Assembly: GCF_022179525.1 (NCBI RefSeq)
Contig: NZ_BPQX01000031.1
Span: 1-64,000, forward strand
Direction of reading: 5' to 3'
From: Methylobacterium persicinum
GTDB taxonomy: Bacteria; Pseudomonadota; Alphaproteobacteria; Rhizobiales; Beijerinckiaceae
Length of the DNA: 64,000 nucleotides
Shown here piece by piece: positions 17,716 to 26,669 of this stretch; position 1 is the first letter of the stretch, and each line of letters starts with the position of its first letter. The translations under genes and the position numbers were made by a program. The notes under the pieces were generated by a model. The model was not told the origin of the DNA. It did not search any database and worked only from the letters and a program-made list of their open reading frames with translations.

Positions 17716-17958
17716 TTACCGGCGCGACCCCCTGGCGGGTTCGGCCCCGAGGCGGCGCATGCAGGCGTGATAGAGCTCAGCCCCGAGACCGTAAGGCGAC
17801 AGCCCCTTCGGGTTCGGCGCCGTGAAGACGTGGTCCCGTGCCTCGTCGCGGCACCTGGCATCCTCCGGGCTCTTGATCGGCTGGTTCTGGGCCACGGCGG
17901 GCGAGAGGACGCCCGTAAGCAGGATCGCCGCCGCGAGCCCCGTCCGGAGGACCCTCAC
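17716..17958 (-). CDS. Small exported protein, function unknown
   Basis: 80 residues starting at GTG 17958, which overlaps the stop of the upstream gene by four bases (GTGA). The signal peptide is VRVLRTGLAAAILLTGVLSPAVA. The mature part has two Cys (DARCRDEARD and YHACMRRLG) that could form one disulfide. It is close in kind to its upstream neighbour, and both probably act in the periplasm. No family recognised. Confidence 0.65.
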   Translation of the reverse strand: MRVLRTGLAAAILLTGVLSPAVAQNQPIKSPEDARCRDEARDHVFTAPNPKGLSPYGLGAELYHACMRRLGAEPARGSRR

Positions 17959-18218
17959 TTGCCGCCCCGGGCCTGGTAGGCATCGATGGCCCGGCGGCAA
18001 TTGTCCGACAGCTCTCGCCGATGCGCGGCAAAACAGGCGTCCATCTTCTTGCTGTGCGGGTCGAGGTCGCCGCAGAAGGTTGCGGCATCCCCCGAGCAGA
18101 AGCGTCTGAGATCGGCGTTGCCCCGCTTCCCGGCGGCGAGGCCGGGGGTCGCCGACAGGAGCGCGAAGGTCATCGCAAGGCCGAGGCGGCTTATCATCAT
18201 CCCTCTTCGTGTTCCCAT
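17955..18218 (-). CDS. Exported cysteine-rich-repeat protein
   Basis: 87 residues with a signal peptide ending at TPGLAAG. The mature part carries RFCSGDAATFC, KKMDACFAAH and LSDNCRRAI. The spacing of the four Cys matches the short cysteine-rich repeat (Cys_rich_FGFR, as in Golgi glycoprotein 1) found in small exported proteins of Hyphomicrobiales. The start might be at the internal Met codons (18200 or 18197). It is coupled to the next gene by a stop-start overlap. Confidence 0.7.
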   Translation of the reverse strand: MGTRRGMMISRLGLAMTFALLSATPGLAAGKRGNADLRRFCSGDAATFCGDLDPHSKKMDACFAAHRRELSDNCRRAIDAYQARGGK

Positions 18219-18507
18219 CTCTGTTGGAGAAGCGACGCCGGGCGGTGGAGGCGCAAGGACAGCGTCCGTCCTTGATCGCGACGATAAACAACGGCTCGGG
18301 AATTCCGTTCGCGGCGCTCAAGCGGGGATTTTCATCAGGCGACACCTTGCCGCTCACGGGATGCGTGGGGGGGCGAGGGTGCGAAACGATGGCGCAATCG
18401 GCCTGTGGTGTGGTGACGGTCCTCGGGCGCGTCGGGTAAGGAGCGTCCCCACATCCGCCTGTGAGATCGTTCCCGGTCATCATGTGGAGTGACCGGGGTT
18501 TCGATCG

Positions 18508-19800
18508 ATGCGCCGCGGGCCGCCGAGTCTCAGGTCTTCGCGCTGGCGGTTCGGCCTGTTCTCCCTGCTGTACCTCTATCAGGGCCTTGTGGCCGGCTTC
18601 GCGCTGACGGCGCTGGCCAACCACTTCGCCGCGGCGGGCGCCTCGACGGCGCAGATCGGCCGCCACCTCGCGGTCGTCGGCCTGCCCTGGGTGCTGCAAC
18701 CGCTGCTCTGGGGACCGGTGATCGATCGCGGGACCCCGTCCCGCATGGGAGCCCGCCGATTCTGGCTGGTCCTGTCCCTGGCCTGCGCCCAGGCCTGCCT
18801 GGCCGGACTGCTTCTGCTCGGCGCGGATGCGGGCCTGACGGCGATCAGCGCCGTGCTCTTCCTCCACAGCCTCGCTGCCTCCCTCGCCGACACCGCCACC
18901 GACCGCTTGATCTCCGGCACAGTCCCCGCCGACGAACTCGGACGCACCAGCGCCGGGACGCGGGCGGGGTTCGTGATCGGAAGTGCGGCCGGGACCGCGA
19001 TCTTCGCGTGGATTCTCGCGCAATACGGCCTGCCCGCCGCGGCCGGCGCGCTGCTCGCCCTGACCACGCCGCTCGCCCTGGCCCCCGTCATCGTGCGCGA
19101 AACCCCCGATGACCGGCTCTTCTCCCTCCGCCGGGATGCCCCGCCGCGGGCACCGGGCCGGGGGAGGATGGCGGAGGTTGTCCTCTTCACACGCGGGCTC
19201 CTGGCGGCGTTCCGCGGCCGCGATGCGGCGATCCTGCTTGCCATGTGCTTCGCCATCGATTTCGGGCTCGCCCTGTTTCAAGTGCCCTTCGCCGTCGCCC
19301 TGGTGCAGGTCCACGGTTGGGACGCGGGTGATCTCTCACGCCTCCAGGCCGGGCTCGCGCTCCTGGGCGGGACCCTGGGTGCGGGGGGTCTCGGCGCCGC
19401 GGTGGACCACATGGGACCGCACCGGGTCTTGCGTGGCCTTCTCGTGGCCTGCGCTCTGGCGTTCGGGGGGGCCGGCGTGCTGATCGGCGCCGGGTGGGAG
19501 GCCGCCGCCGGTCCGTTCATTCTGGGGCTGGCCAGCGTCGTGCCGGCCCTGCTCTACGTCGCCCTGCTGCCGACCGTGCTGCTGGCGAGCCGCGCGGGAC
19601 GGGCGTCGGCGACGCAGTTCCAGGTCTATATGGCGGCGATGAACCTCGGTGACGTCGCCGGCTCGGCCCTGGCGGGCCCCCTCGCGGCCGTGATGGGATC
19701 GACCCTCGTCGCGTTGGCGGTTGCGGCCCTTTTCGTCCTCTGCACGGGCGGCGTGCGCCATCGGGGGCCGGCGAACGTTGCACAGCATTCGGAGGCGTAG
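18508..19800 (+). CDS. Major facilitator superfamily transporter
   Basis: 430 residues with about 12 hydrophobic helices. The N-terminal helix has LFSLLYLYQGLVAGF, the loop 2-3 region has GPVIDRGTPSRMGARRFW (the MFS D-R-x-G motif), and the second half begins near residue 230. The first helix and the A-AAGAS motif after it recall AmpG-like or siderophore-type permeases, but the substrate cannot be decided. It is 31 bp upstream of the hydrolase gene and probably shares its transcript. Confidence 0.8.
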   Translation: MRRGPPSLRSSRWRFGLFSLLYLYQGLVAGFALTALANHFAAAGASTAQIGRHLAVVGLPWVLQPLLWGPVIDRGTPSRMGARRFWLVLSLACAQACLAGLLLLGADAGLTAISAVLFLHSLAASLADTATDRLISGTVPADELGRTSAGTRAGFVIGSAAGTAIFAWILAQYGLPAAAGALLALTTPLALAPVIVRETPDDRLFSLRRDAPPRAPGRGRMAEVVLFTRGLLAAFRGRDAAILLAMCFAIDFGLALFQVPFAVALVQVHGWDAGDLSRLQAGLALLGGTLGAGGLGAAVDHMGPHRVLRGLLVACALAFGGAGVLIGAGWEAAAGPFILGLASVVPALLYVALLPTVLLASRAGRASATQFQVYMAAMNLGDVAGSALAGPLAAVMGSTLVALAVAALFVLCTGGVRHRGPANVAQHSEA

Positions 19801-19831
19801 GCCTCCCCACGGGCATGAGCGAGGCTTCAGG

Positions 19832-20725
19832 ATGAGCGAGACCGACCACCGCCCCGTAGCGAGGGGCACGGAGACGGCCCCGGCCGCCTCCGGGTCCACC
19901 CCACCGGGCACATGGGAAACCCTGAACCGCAGCCAGCGTGACAGCGCCTACAACAACTCCGGTGCCGTCGCCGACGGGGCCAGAATCGTGGAAGGCTGGA
20001 CCAGAGACTCGGCCAAGCTGCGCGAACGGTTCTCCGGCACGGTGGACCTCCCGTACGGACCGAAGCCGCGGAACAAGTGGGATCTGTTCCCCGCATCCGA
20101 TCCCTCGTCCCCCTGCTGCGTCCACATCCACGGCGGGTATTGGCAGACGCGCTCGCGTGAAGACTTCGCCTGCGTGATGGAGGGGGTGCTCGCTGCCGGG
20201 TTCTCCGCGGCGATGCAGGGCTACACCCTCGCGCCGGACGCGACCCTGACGGAGATCGTCGCGGAGGTGCGGCAAGCCCTCGACTGGCTGGCCGCCGAGG
20301 GTCCGTCGCGCGGCATCGCCGGACCCGTGATCCTCACCGGCTGGTCCGCCGGCGGTCACCTCTGCGCGATGGCCCTCGATCACGCGAGCGTCCGGGCGGG
20401 GCTCGCCATCTCCGGCATCTACGAACTCGGCCCCCTGCGGGACACCTACCTGAACGACAAGCTGCACCTCACTGACGAGGAGGTCGCGACCCTGTCGCCG
20501 ATGCGGCTGCCGCCCGTCGACAAGCCCCTGGCGCTGGCCTACGGGGCGGGCGAGCTGCCCCGGCTGACCGAGAACAGCCGCGCGTTCCACGCGTTCCGCG
20601 CCGCCCACCACGGGGCGGGTGCGCTGATCCCCGTCCCCCATGCCAACCATTTCACCGTCTACGACGAGCTGCGGTCGAAGGATGGGATCCTGGCGCAGGC
20701 CGTCGTCGCGCTCGCGCGGGCGTGA
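19832..20725 (+). CDS. Alpha/beta hydrolase, kynurenine formamidase/arylformamidase-like
   Basis: 297 residues. The oxyanion motif HIHGGYW, the nucleophile elbow GWSAGGHL and the final His in VPHANHFTVYDEL define an alpha/beta hydrolase of the arylformamidase group. That group cleaves N-formylkynurenine or related formamides and esters. The N-terminal segment with SQRDSAYNNSGAV is typical of the group (R-x-x-x-Y-N-N). No kynureninase gene is nearby, so a tryptophan role is unproven. The gene follows an MFS transporter by 31 bp, which could import the substrate. Confidence 0.8.
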   Translation: MSETDHRPVARGTETAPAASGSTPPGTWETLNRSQRDSAYNNSGAVADGARIVEGWTRDSAKLRERFSGTVDLPYGPKPRNKWDLFPASDPSSPCCVHIHGGYWQTRSREDFACVMEGVLAAGFSAAMQGYTLAPDATLTEIVAEVRQALDWLAAEGPSRGIAGPVILTGWSAGGHLCAMALDHASVRAGLAISGIYELGPLRDTYLNDKLHLTDEEVATLSPMRLPPVDKPLALAYGAGELPRLTENSRAFHAFRAAHHGAGALIPVPHANHFTVYDELRSKDGILAQAVVALARA

Positions 20726-20809
20726 CGGCTCACCGTGATCGGACCGGGTCTGACGGGGCTCAGCGCGAGGCTCCCGGCCGACCGGATCCGCGTCATGTCA
20801 TGGGGCAGC

Positions 20810-21415
20810 TCATGGGGCGGCCATTCGGACCGCCACTTCGTTCCTGCGGAGGAATGGGATGGCGAAAGGCGGATCGTAGCCCATGAAGAACGTCGCGCCA
20901 GCGGTCGGCCGGTCGGCCGCCGCCAACACGTCCGTCAGGACCCGCGCCTTCTCAGCCCGGACCTCGGGCGTGATGCGCCCGGAGAAGCCGAGCGTCGCCA
21001 CGCGCTCGGCCGGGATCTGGACCAAGCGGACACTGGCCTCGGTCGGCTCCGGCGCGCCGGCCTCGGCGACCTCCCGCGGCAGGAAGAAGCGCATCGTGCC
21101 GCCCGCATCCTGCTCGACGGGGACCGTCATGGCGATGCGCCTGCCGCCGGTCTCGACGGGCGCCGTCATGGCGATGCGGCCGCCGGTCCGGTTCGCGCCG
21201 GTGATGTAGCGAAACAGCCGCCCGAACGCCTCGCCATCGCCCTGGTTGCGGGCGTCGGTCTCGACCGCGAGCCGCGGTGCGTAGGCGCGGATCTCGACAC
21301 CGCGGTCGAGGTGCTCGACCACGGTGTAGCGAGGTTGCTCGTAGAATGACCGCACGCCGAAGATCCCGAGGACCGATTCGAGCAGCGTGACGAGGTAGTA
21401 GACGAACATACCCAT
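20810..21415 (-). CDS. SOUL/HBP family haem-binding protein
   Basis: 201 residues from the ATG at 21415, which follows GGAGGCACCAGCA. The N-terminus is a membrane-anchor helix (MFVYYLVTLLESVLGIFG). The SOUL domain is recognised from YTVVEHLDRGVEIRAY, the repeated IAMTAPVE/IAMTVPVE segments and MGYDPPFAIPFLRRNEV near the end. These proteins bind haem or tetrapyrroles. The Gly-Gly-Arg-Ile-Ala-Met-Thr segment is duplicated in tandem, as is usual for the family. It stands alone between plus-strand genes. Confidence 0.85.
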   Translation of the reverse strand: MGMFVYYLVTLLESVLGIFGVRSFYEQPRYTVVEHLDRGVEIRAYAPRLAVETDARNQGDGEAFGRLFRYITGANRTGGRIAMTAPVETGGRRIAMTVPVEQDAGGTMRFFLPREVAEAGAPEPTEASVRLVQIPAERVATLGFSGRITPEVRAEKARVLTDVLAAADRPTAGATFFMGYDPPFAIPFLRRNEVAVRMAAP

Positions 21416-21634
21416 TGCTGGTGCCTCCGGTCTGGGGCCCGCCCCGACCGTGTCTCGGGGATAGGAACTTCCGTCAATACGTGTTCGACCCGGTCCGCCG
21501 GGACCAGCCACTGGGCCGTGCGGGACAAGATCCTGGCGGACAATTTAGTGCGGCAGTACGGTCTTACCTGACGCGGGAGGAGCCGATGCGGATCCCGCCT
21601 GCGTCACGAACGGCACGAGATGAGGAGCAAGCTC

Positions 21635-22513
21635 ATGAATCTCGGAAAAGCTGTCTCTCTCTACGCGGGAATAGTGTCGATCTTGCTTCTCGCGGTCGCA
21701 CCCCTTCACGCCGCCGATGAAGGCGCCCGGCGGATCGTCAAGTCGGACGGGATCGAGATCGAGCTGTTCGAGTACGGCAAAGGCCCCGAGACGCTGATCA
21801 TGGCGGCCGGAAACGGGCGGCCCGCGGCACAGCTTGGCGACCTCGCCAAGGGCATCGCGGCAACCGGCACCCGCGTGATCACGTATAATTACCGCTCGTT
21901 GGGCGCCAGCACCGGCCAGATCGACAACCTCACCCTTCACGACTACGCCAATGACGTGTGGCGGGTCGCCGATGCCCTTGGCGTCGATCGCGTCCATCTG
22001 GCTGGCAAAACCTACGGAAACCGCGTCGTTCGCGCCGCCTCGCAAGACAAGCCGGATCGCGCGCTCAGTGTCATTCTGATCGGCGCGGGCGGGGAACAGT
22101 TGCCCTCTCCGGAAACGCGTGCCCTCTACGAACGCTATCTCGATCCCACGACGCCCAAGGCTGAGTGGATGACGCTACAGGGCCAACTCATGTACGCGCC
22201 GGGCCACGAACATCTGGCTGCCCTGGACGCCGAACAGGGAGAATACCCTGTCCTTGCCGCGGCTCAGGTCAAAGCGAGCGATGCCACCCCGAAAGACCAG
22301 TGGGCGAGCGGCGGCACGGCCCCCATGCTGGTGATGACCTGCCTTCTCGATCGTGTCGCCGTGCCGGAAAGCGCACTCATCGTCGCGAAATCGAGACCCA
22401 ACGCTTGGCTCGTCGGCTTGCCGGGCTGCGGCCACAACATGCTGAACGAACGGGGCGAGGATCTGGTGCGGCTGATGGCTGAATTCATCGCACGCACGTC
22501 GAAGCGCCCCTAG
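21635..22513 (+). CDS. Exported alpha/beta hydrolase-fold protein with Thr at the nucleophile position
   Basis: 292 residues from the ATG at 21635, placed seven bases after GAGGAG; the ATG at 21620 overlaps this ribosome site. The signal peptide is MNLGKAVSLYAGIVSILLLA followed by VAPLHAA. The alpha/beta core is clear (VITYNYRSLGAS, then YANDVWRVADALGVDRVHL). However, the elbow reads AGKTYGNRV, with Thr126 where the catalytic Ser usually stands. A His267 in GCGHNML and an Asp in LLDRVAVP are in the expected places for the other triad members. Either Thr serves as nucleophile or the protein has another role. Monocistronic. Confidence 0.75.
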   Translation: MNLGKAVSLYAGIVSILLLAVAPLHAADEGARRIVKSDGIEIELFEYGKGPETLIMAAGNGRPAAQLGDLAKGIAATGTRVITYNYRSLGASTGQIDNLTLHDYANDVWRVADALGVDRVHLAGKTYGNRVVRAASQDKPDRALSVILIGAGGEQLPSPETRALYERYLDPTTPKAEWMTLQGQLMYAPGHEHLAALDAEQGEYPVLAAAQVKASDATPKDQWASGGTAPMLVMTCLLDRVAVPESALIVAKSRPNAWLVGLPGCGHNMLNERGEDLVRLMAEFIARTSKRP

Positions 22514-22561
22514 TGCATCGATCCAGACGAAGGCGTCAGCCGTGTCTGGAAAAATTGATGC

Positions 22562-22585
22562 AAAAACCAGAGGATAGTCCTCTGG
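22562..22585 (-). terminator. Rho-independent terminator of the HlyD/FUSC/MarR operon
   Basis: On the minus strand a perfect 8-bp stem CCAGAGGA-CTA-TCCTCTGG is followed directly by T5. It lies about 100 bp beyond the stop of the HlyD gene, the last gene of the operon. Confidence 0.8.
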
Positions 22586-22654
22586 CGCATGAACGAAGTG
22601 ACTGCGTCAGTGCACTAGTGCGGTTTCGGTTTGATCTGGATCGCCCGCTTCACC

Positions 22655-22676
22655 GTCTTTGCGAGCGGAGCGAAGC
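22655..22676. repeat. Half copy of the 90-bp repeat
   Basis: GTCTTTGCGAGCGGAGCGAA followed by GC matches one arm of the 90-bp repeat; the second arm and core are missing. It lies between the terminator and the stop codon of the HlyD gene, so it is a remnant or a solo end. Confidence 0.75.
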
Positions 22677-22680
22677 CCGG

Positions 22681-23622
22681 TCATCGCGGGGAGCCGTCGG
22701 CCACGTGCACGACCTTGTGCAGGATCCCGAGCAGGTCGAGGCGGGGGGTTTGGCCCGCCGCATCCACGGAGACCGTCGCCGTCCTGCCCGAGACCAGCCG
22801 CGTCTGCGCGGGCAGGCCATCCAGCTTGATCCGCACGGGAATGCGCTGGGCCAGCCGGACCCACGCGAAGGTCGGGTTGACGTTGGCGAGCAGGGTCGCC
22901 CCGGCCGAACGCTCCCGGTCCTCGATGCCGCCGGCGACGCTCTCGACGTGGCCGGCCAGAAGCCCGTCCTCCCCCATCAGACGGATGCTGGCCCGGTCGC
23001 CGACATGGATGCGCGGAAGCTTGGTCTCCTCGAAGTAGCCCTCGACCCGGAGCGTGTCGCGGTCGACCAGGGCCATCACGCCCTTGCCCGTGTTGACGTA
23101 GGTGCCCGGGCGCAACTCCATGTTGGTGATGCGTCCGTTGACCGAGGCCTTCACCGCCGAGCGATCGAGGTTGAGCTTGGCGAGGTCCCGGTCGGCCATC
23201 GCTTGGTCGTAGGATGCCTTGGCCGCCAGGTCGGTCGCCCGGGCAAGCTCGACCTTCTGCTGCGAGACGGCCGCATCGCTCAACTTGATGTAGCGCTGGT
23301 AGTCGGCCGCGGCCTGCTCCGCCGTGGCCTTCCTGCCCTCCACGATGGCGTCGGCCTGCCGCAGGGCCAGGGTGAAGCGCTCCGGGTCGATCTTGAACAG
23401 GACGTCGCCGCGCTTCACGGTCTGGTTGTCTTCGACGAGGACCTCGGTGACGAGGCCGGAGACGTCCGGTGCCACCTCGACCACGTCCGCCCGCACGCGG
23501 CCGTCCCGCGTCCAGGGCGCCTCCATGTAGTAGTCCCACAGGGCGAGGCCGACGACGACGGCCGCGGCCACCATCGCCAGGGTGACGACGAGCCGGACAG
23601 AGAGGGCGAAGAACCGTGTCAT
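22681..23622 (-). CDS. HlyD/EmrA-type membrane fusion protein of an aromatic-acid-type efflux pump
   Basis: 313 residues. One N-terminal transmembrane helix (LVVTLAMVAAAVVVGLALWDYY) is followed by the biotinyl-lipoyl half motif VAPDVSGLVTEVLVEDNQ, a helical hairpin (residues 85-150) and the second half SAVKASVNGRITNMELRPGTYV. This matches periplasmic adaptors such as AaeA. It is last in the order MarR, FUSC, DUF1656, HlyD, the standard layout of fusaric-acid or p-hydroxybenzoate efflux operons. The adaptor would link the FUSC inner-membrane protein to an outer-membrane channel encoded elsewhere. Confidence 0.88.
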   Translation of the reverse strand: MTRFFALSVRLVVTLAMVAAAVVVGLALWDYYMEAPWTRDGRVRADVVEVAPDVSGLVTEVLVEDNQTVKRGDVLFKIDPERFTLALRQADAIVEGRKATAEQAAADYQRYIKLSDAAVSQQKVELARATDLAAKASYDQAMADRDLAKLNLDRSAVKASVNGRITNMELRPGTYVNTGKGVMALVDRDTLRVEGYFEETKLPRIHVGDRASIRLMGEDGLLAGHVESVAGGIEDRERSAGATLLANVNPTFAWVRLAQRIPVRIKLDGLPAQTRLVSGRTATVSVDAAGQTPRLDLLGILHKVVHVADGSPR

Positions 23623-23671
23623 GGCGGGAACCGGGGGTCGGGGAAGGGTGAGAGGGACTGACGGCGGGCCG

Positions 23672-23881
23672 TCAGGAGATCAGCGGCTGCCCGAGCGCGA
23701 CGACGCAGCCCAGCAGGACGACGTAGAGCGCGAGGTCGAACAACGGCCGGTGCCAGACGAAGCGGTAGAATCCGGCCAGGGCGAGGACCCGGCGCAGGGG
23801 AAGGCCGATGAGGAAGGCGAGCAGCATCCAAGCCGCGAGGCTCGGGACGAAGACGCCGTAGATGTCGAGTTCGCCGGTCAT
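23672..23881 (-). CDS. DUF1656 small membrane protein (AaeX-like)
   Basis: 69 residues with two transmembrane helices (VPSLAAWMLLAFLIGLPL, then LFDLALYVVLLGCVVAL). The N-terminal ELDIYGVFVP is the DUF1656 signature. Its ATG overlaps the stop of the FUSC gene by four bases (ATGA). The family always accompanies FUSC plus HlyD efflux pairs and is presumed to be a pump subunit. Confidence 0.85.
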   Translation of the reverse strand: MTGELDIYGVFVPSLAAWMLLAFLIGLPLRRVLALAGFYRFVWHRPLFDLALYVVLLGCVVALGQPLIS

Positions 23882-25920
23882 GCCGCGAGCGCCGTCCGGG
23901 TTGGGGCCATCAGACTTGGCCGGTAAGGGGGAGAATCGGGAAACAGTCCGCGGCGGACGCCCACGAGCCCGAGGAGCGCCGCGCGATGGGCCGGCTGCTG
24001 CGGTTCGGTCGCCACCGCGTCGAGCGCCGCATCGATGGACATCAGGAGTTCGGGCGGCGGCCGGGTCGCGCGGCCGCCGAAGTGCCGGGCCATGCCGGCC
24101 AGGAGCCCCTCGACCGCAACCCTGGCTTCGGTCGAGAGCTGCCGCCGGTCGCGGCGCAGCTCGACCACGTTGACCCCGACCCGCACCTCGGCGAGGAGGT
24201 CGGCCGTCCATTCCGCGTCGTCCGGCGGCAGGGCCGCGAGACGCGGGGCGAGCAATCCGACACGGTCGAGCATGACGGCGGCGAGCTCCAGGCCGCTCTG
24301 CGCGCCGCGTCGCCCGGCGGCCTGGGCGAGGCTGCGCCGGTTCACCGCCCGGAGGCGGTGGGCCGACCACCCGGCCCCCACCGAGCGGATGAGGCGCGTG
24401 ACCAGCGCGGCGACCCACATCCCGACGATGATCGAGAGCGCGGAGTTGGCGAAGGCCGCGAAGTCGCCCGTATAGCTGCTCTGGAGCGCGATCACGGCCG
24501 AGCCGTTCACCGCCGCGCCCATCGCCATCGGCGCCGTCCGCGGCTGCGTCATGCAGACTCCGCACAGGATGAGGGCCGGGGACAGGGCGAGCGCCAGCAT
24601 CTCGAAGCTCGTGGCCTGCGGCAGCACCCCGAACAGGTAGATGGCGGCGACGACGGCGCCGAGCACGGCCGAGTTGGCGAAGCCGAGGATGGACGGCGCG
24701 GGGTCGTCCTGCGCGGCGAAGAAGCAGCAGCCGACCGACGCCATCATCGGCGCGCCGGCCCCGTCCGGCCAACCGGTGGCGATCCAGATCCAGCAGGTGA
24801 GCAGCACGACGAGGAACACGCCGACCGCGGACAGGATGGCCATGCCGTGGTCACGGTGGCGGATCGTGCGCGCGGCGGCGGTGTAGCGGAAGGCCAGCTC
24901 TTCGCTGACGGATGTCCCGTCGGTGATATGCTTCTGCAGGAGCCTCACGTCCTGGCGCAGGTCGATGAAATCGCGCAGGCGCGCCACCAAGCTGGCAAGC
25001 ACCAGATCCGGCCAGCCGAACTCCCCGCGCAGGACTGGATCGACCGCGTCGGCGGCGCTCCGCAGCCGGTCGGCCTCGACGGGGTCGGTCGTCCCCGAAG
25101 CGAGCCATGCAGCCATCTCGTCGAGGAGGGCGCGCATGCGGGCCGGCATAGCCCCGGCCCGTTCCAGGGCCTCGACCCGGTCCGCGACCGCGGAGACGAT
25201 CGGCAGGACCATCAGCATGTGCTGGCGCAGGGTCGCCATCGCCCCTGCGGAGCGTTCGGCTCCGGTCATGTCGTAGCGCAGGGGCGTCGCCAGGGCGTCG
25301 AAGGCGATGGCGTCGGAGGCGAGCTTCAGCCGCCGGGCCTGGGTATCCCCCGCCTGACGCGCCCGGCCGACCACGTCGGCGACCCAGCTGCGGGCGTCGC
25401 GCAGCAAGAGATCGAGGCGCGCGGAGATCGTCGGCGCCACGGACTGGGGCAGCACGATGGTGTTGACGAGGCTGGCGCACAGGATGCCGAGGGTGATCTC
25501 CTCGGCGCGGGCCACCGCGGTGTCGAACATGGTCCCGGGTTCACCCACGCTCGGGAAGCCGATCAGGGCGGCGGTGTAGCCGGCCAGCATCATCAGGTAG
25601 CTGCGGGGGGTGCGGTCGAGCAGCGAGAAGTACAGGCAGACCGACACCCAGAGCGCGATGGCGAGGGTCAGAAGCTCCGGCGAATCGGCGAGGTTCGGCA
25701 CCAGGGCGATGCTGACGACGGCGCCCAGCACGGTGCCGAGCACCCGGTAGAGGGCCTTGGCCCGGGTCGCGCCCGCCAGCATCTGGCTGGTGATGTACAC
25801 CGTGCCCAGCGCCCAATAGGGCCGGGGCAGGTCGATCCACATGGCGAGATACATCGCCAGCACCGCCGCAGCGAAGGTCTTGATCGAGAACGCCCAGTCG
25901 CGCCAGCCGGGAAGAGTCAC
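23878..25920 (-). CDS. FUSC family inner-membrane efflux protein (AaeB-like)
   Basis: 680 residues. I place the start at GTG 25920, overlapping the MarR stop (GTGA), since the protein then begins VTLPGWRDWAFSIKTFAAAV, as FUSC proteins do. Two sets of about five to six helices (residues 10-160 and 355-510) are each followed by a cytoplasmic helical region; the sequence RPYWALGTVYITSQ is characteristic. The proteins export aromatic acids such as p-hydroxybenzoate or fusaric acid. Tight coupling with MarR upstream and DUF1656 downstream shows a single operon. Confidence 0.88.
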   Translation of the reverse strand: MTLPGWRDWAFSIKTFAAAVLAMYLAMWIDLPRPYWALGTVYITSQMLAGATRAKALYRVLGTVLGAVVSIALVPNLADSPELLTLAIALWVSVCLYFSLLDRTPRSYLMMLAGYTAALIGFPSVGEPGTMFDTAVARAEEITLGILCASLVNTIVLPQSVAPTISARLDLLLRDARSWVADVVGRARQAGDTQARRLKLASDAIAFDALATPLRYDMTGAERSAGAMATLRQHMLMVLPIVSAVADRVEALERAGAMPARMRALLDEMAAWLASGTTDPVEADRLRSAADAVDPVLRGEFGWPDLVLASLVARLRDFIDLRQDVRLLQKHITDGTSVSEELAFRYTAAARTIRHRDHGMAILSAVGVFLVVLLTCWIWIATGWPDGAGAPMMASVGCCFFAAQDDPAPSILGFANSAVLGAVVAAIYLFGVLPQATSFEMLALALSPALILCGVCMTQPRTAPMAMGAAVNGSAVIALQSSYTGDFAAFANSALSIIVGMWVAALVTRLIRSVGAGWSAHRLRAVNRRSLAQAAGRRGAQSGLELAAVMLDRVGLLAPRLAALPPDDAEWTADLLAEVRVGVNVVELRRDRRQLSTEARVAVEGLLAGMARHFGGRATRPPPELLMSIDAALDAVATEPQQPAHRAALLGLVGVRRGLFPDSPPYRPSLMAPTRTALAA

Positions 25921-26393
25921 TCCGCGGCCTCCCCCCGCGTCGCGGCCTCCGGCGTCTCCCGCGCATACCGCTGGAGGGCCTGGAAGACCCTCAGGCTCGC
26001 TTCCAGGTCGGCGGTGTCGACGTCGGCGAAGACCTGCCCCCGCAATGCGATGAGCTCGGCCTCCATCTGCGACACGGTTCGCTGCCCGGCCGGCGTGAGG
26101 TTGAGGACCTTGGCGCGGCGATCCGTCGGATCTTCCTTCCGGACGACCAGCCCGGCCGTGCAGAGCTGATCCAGCAACCGCACCAGCGACGGGCCTTCGA
26201 TGCCGACGGCGTCGGCCAGGGCGTTCTGGCGCGGCTCGCCCTCGAGCCGGCCGATGAGGATGAGGGGGAGCGCGGTCGCGTCGGAGAGGCCATGCGCTTC
26301 CACGAGGCCGTTGGCCGCCCGCCGCCACTGCCGCCCGGCCAGGAGCAGGGTGTGCGTGAAGGCTTGGCGCAGTTGGTCGAGCTTCTCGGACAT
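25917..26393 (-). CDS. MarR-family transcriptional regulator
   Basis: 158 residues from the ATG at 26393 (MSEKLDQLRQAF). The winged helix covers residues 35-110, with the recognition region NALADAVGIEGPSLVRLLDQL and the wing EDPTDRRAKVLNLT, the D-x-R-x-x-x-x-x-L-T hallmark of MarR. It is first in the efflux operon, so it most likely represses its own transcription and that of the pump until an aromatic ligand binds. A longer frame upstream exists but runs into the 90-bp repeat and is not coding. Confidence 0.88.
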   Translation of the reverse strand: MSEKLDQLRQAFTHTLLLAGRQWRRAANGLVEAHGLSDATALPLILIGRLEGEPRQNALADAVGIEGPSLVRLLDQLCTAGLVVRKEDPTDRRAKVLNLTPAGQRTVSQMEAELIALRGQVFADVDTADLEASLRVFQALQRYARETPEAATRGEAAE

Positions 26394-26541
26394 CCGGATC
26401 GCCTCGTCGCCGAAGGCCCTTAGGCCAACGAGTTTGAGCCTTATAGATATGTCACTATCCGTTAGGATGCGATCTTTTTGAAGCGCAGCCATGCGGTGGT
26501 GGCAGGCGATCGGAACGAGTGTCATTCGCGCCGTGTCTCGC

Positions 26542-26631
26542 GTCTTTGCGAGCGCAGGGAAGCAATCCAGGGCAGCGGGACATCTCAGAACTGAGCGGAT
26601 CCCGGGGTTGCTTCGCTGCGCTCGCAATGAC
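26542..26631. repeat. 90-bp interspersed inverted repeat, copy B (inverted)
   Basis: Starts GTCTTTGCGAGCGCAGGGAA and ends with the reverse complement of GTCATTGCGAGCGCAGCGAA, so it is in opposite orientation to copies A and C. It lies between the MarR-FUSC operon and the end of the response regulator gene. Confidence 0.9.
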
Positions 26632-26669
26632 CTTGGAGATGACCTGAACCAGGTTTCCCGGAAAATGCG

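Noticed and set aside
23986-26169. 727-codon plus-strand frame
   Set aside because: Antisense to the FUSC and MarR genes; no domain and shadow-type composition.
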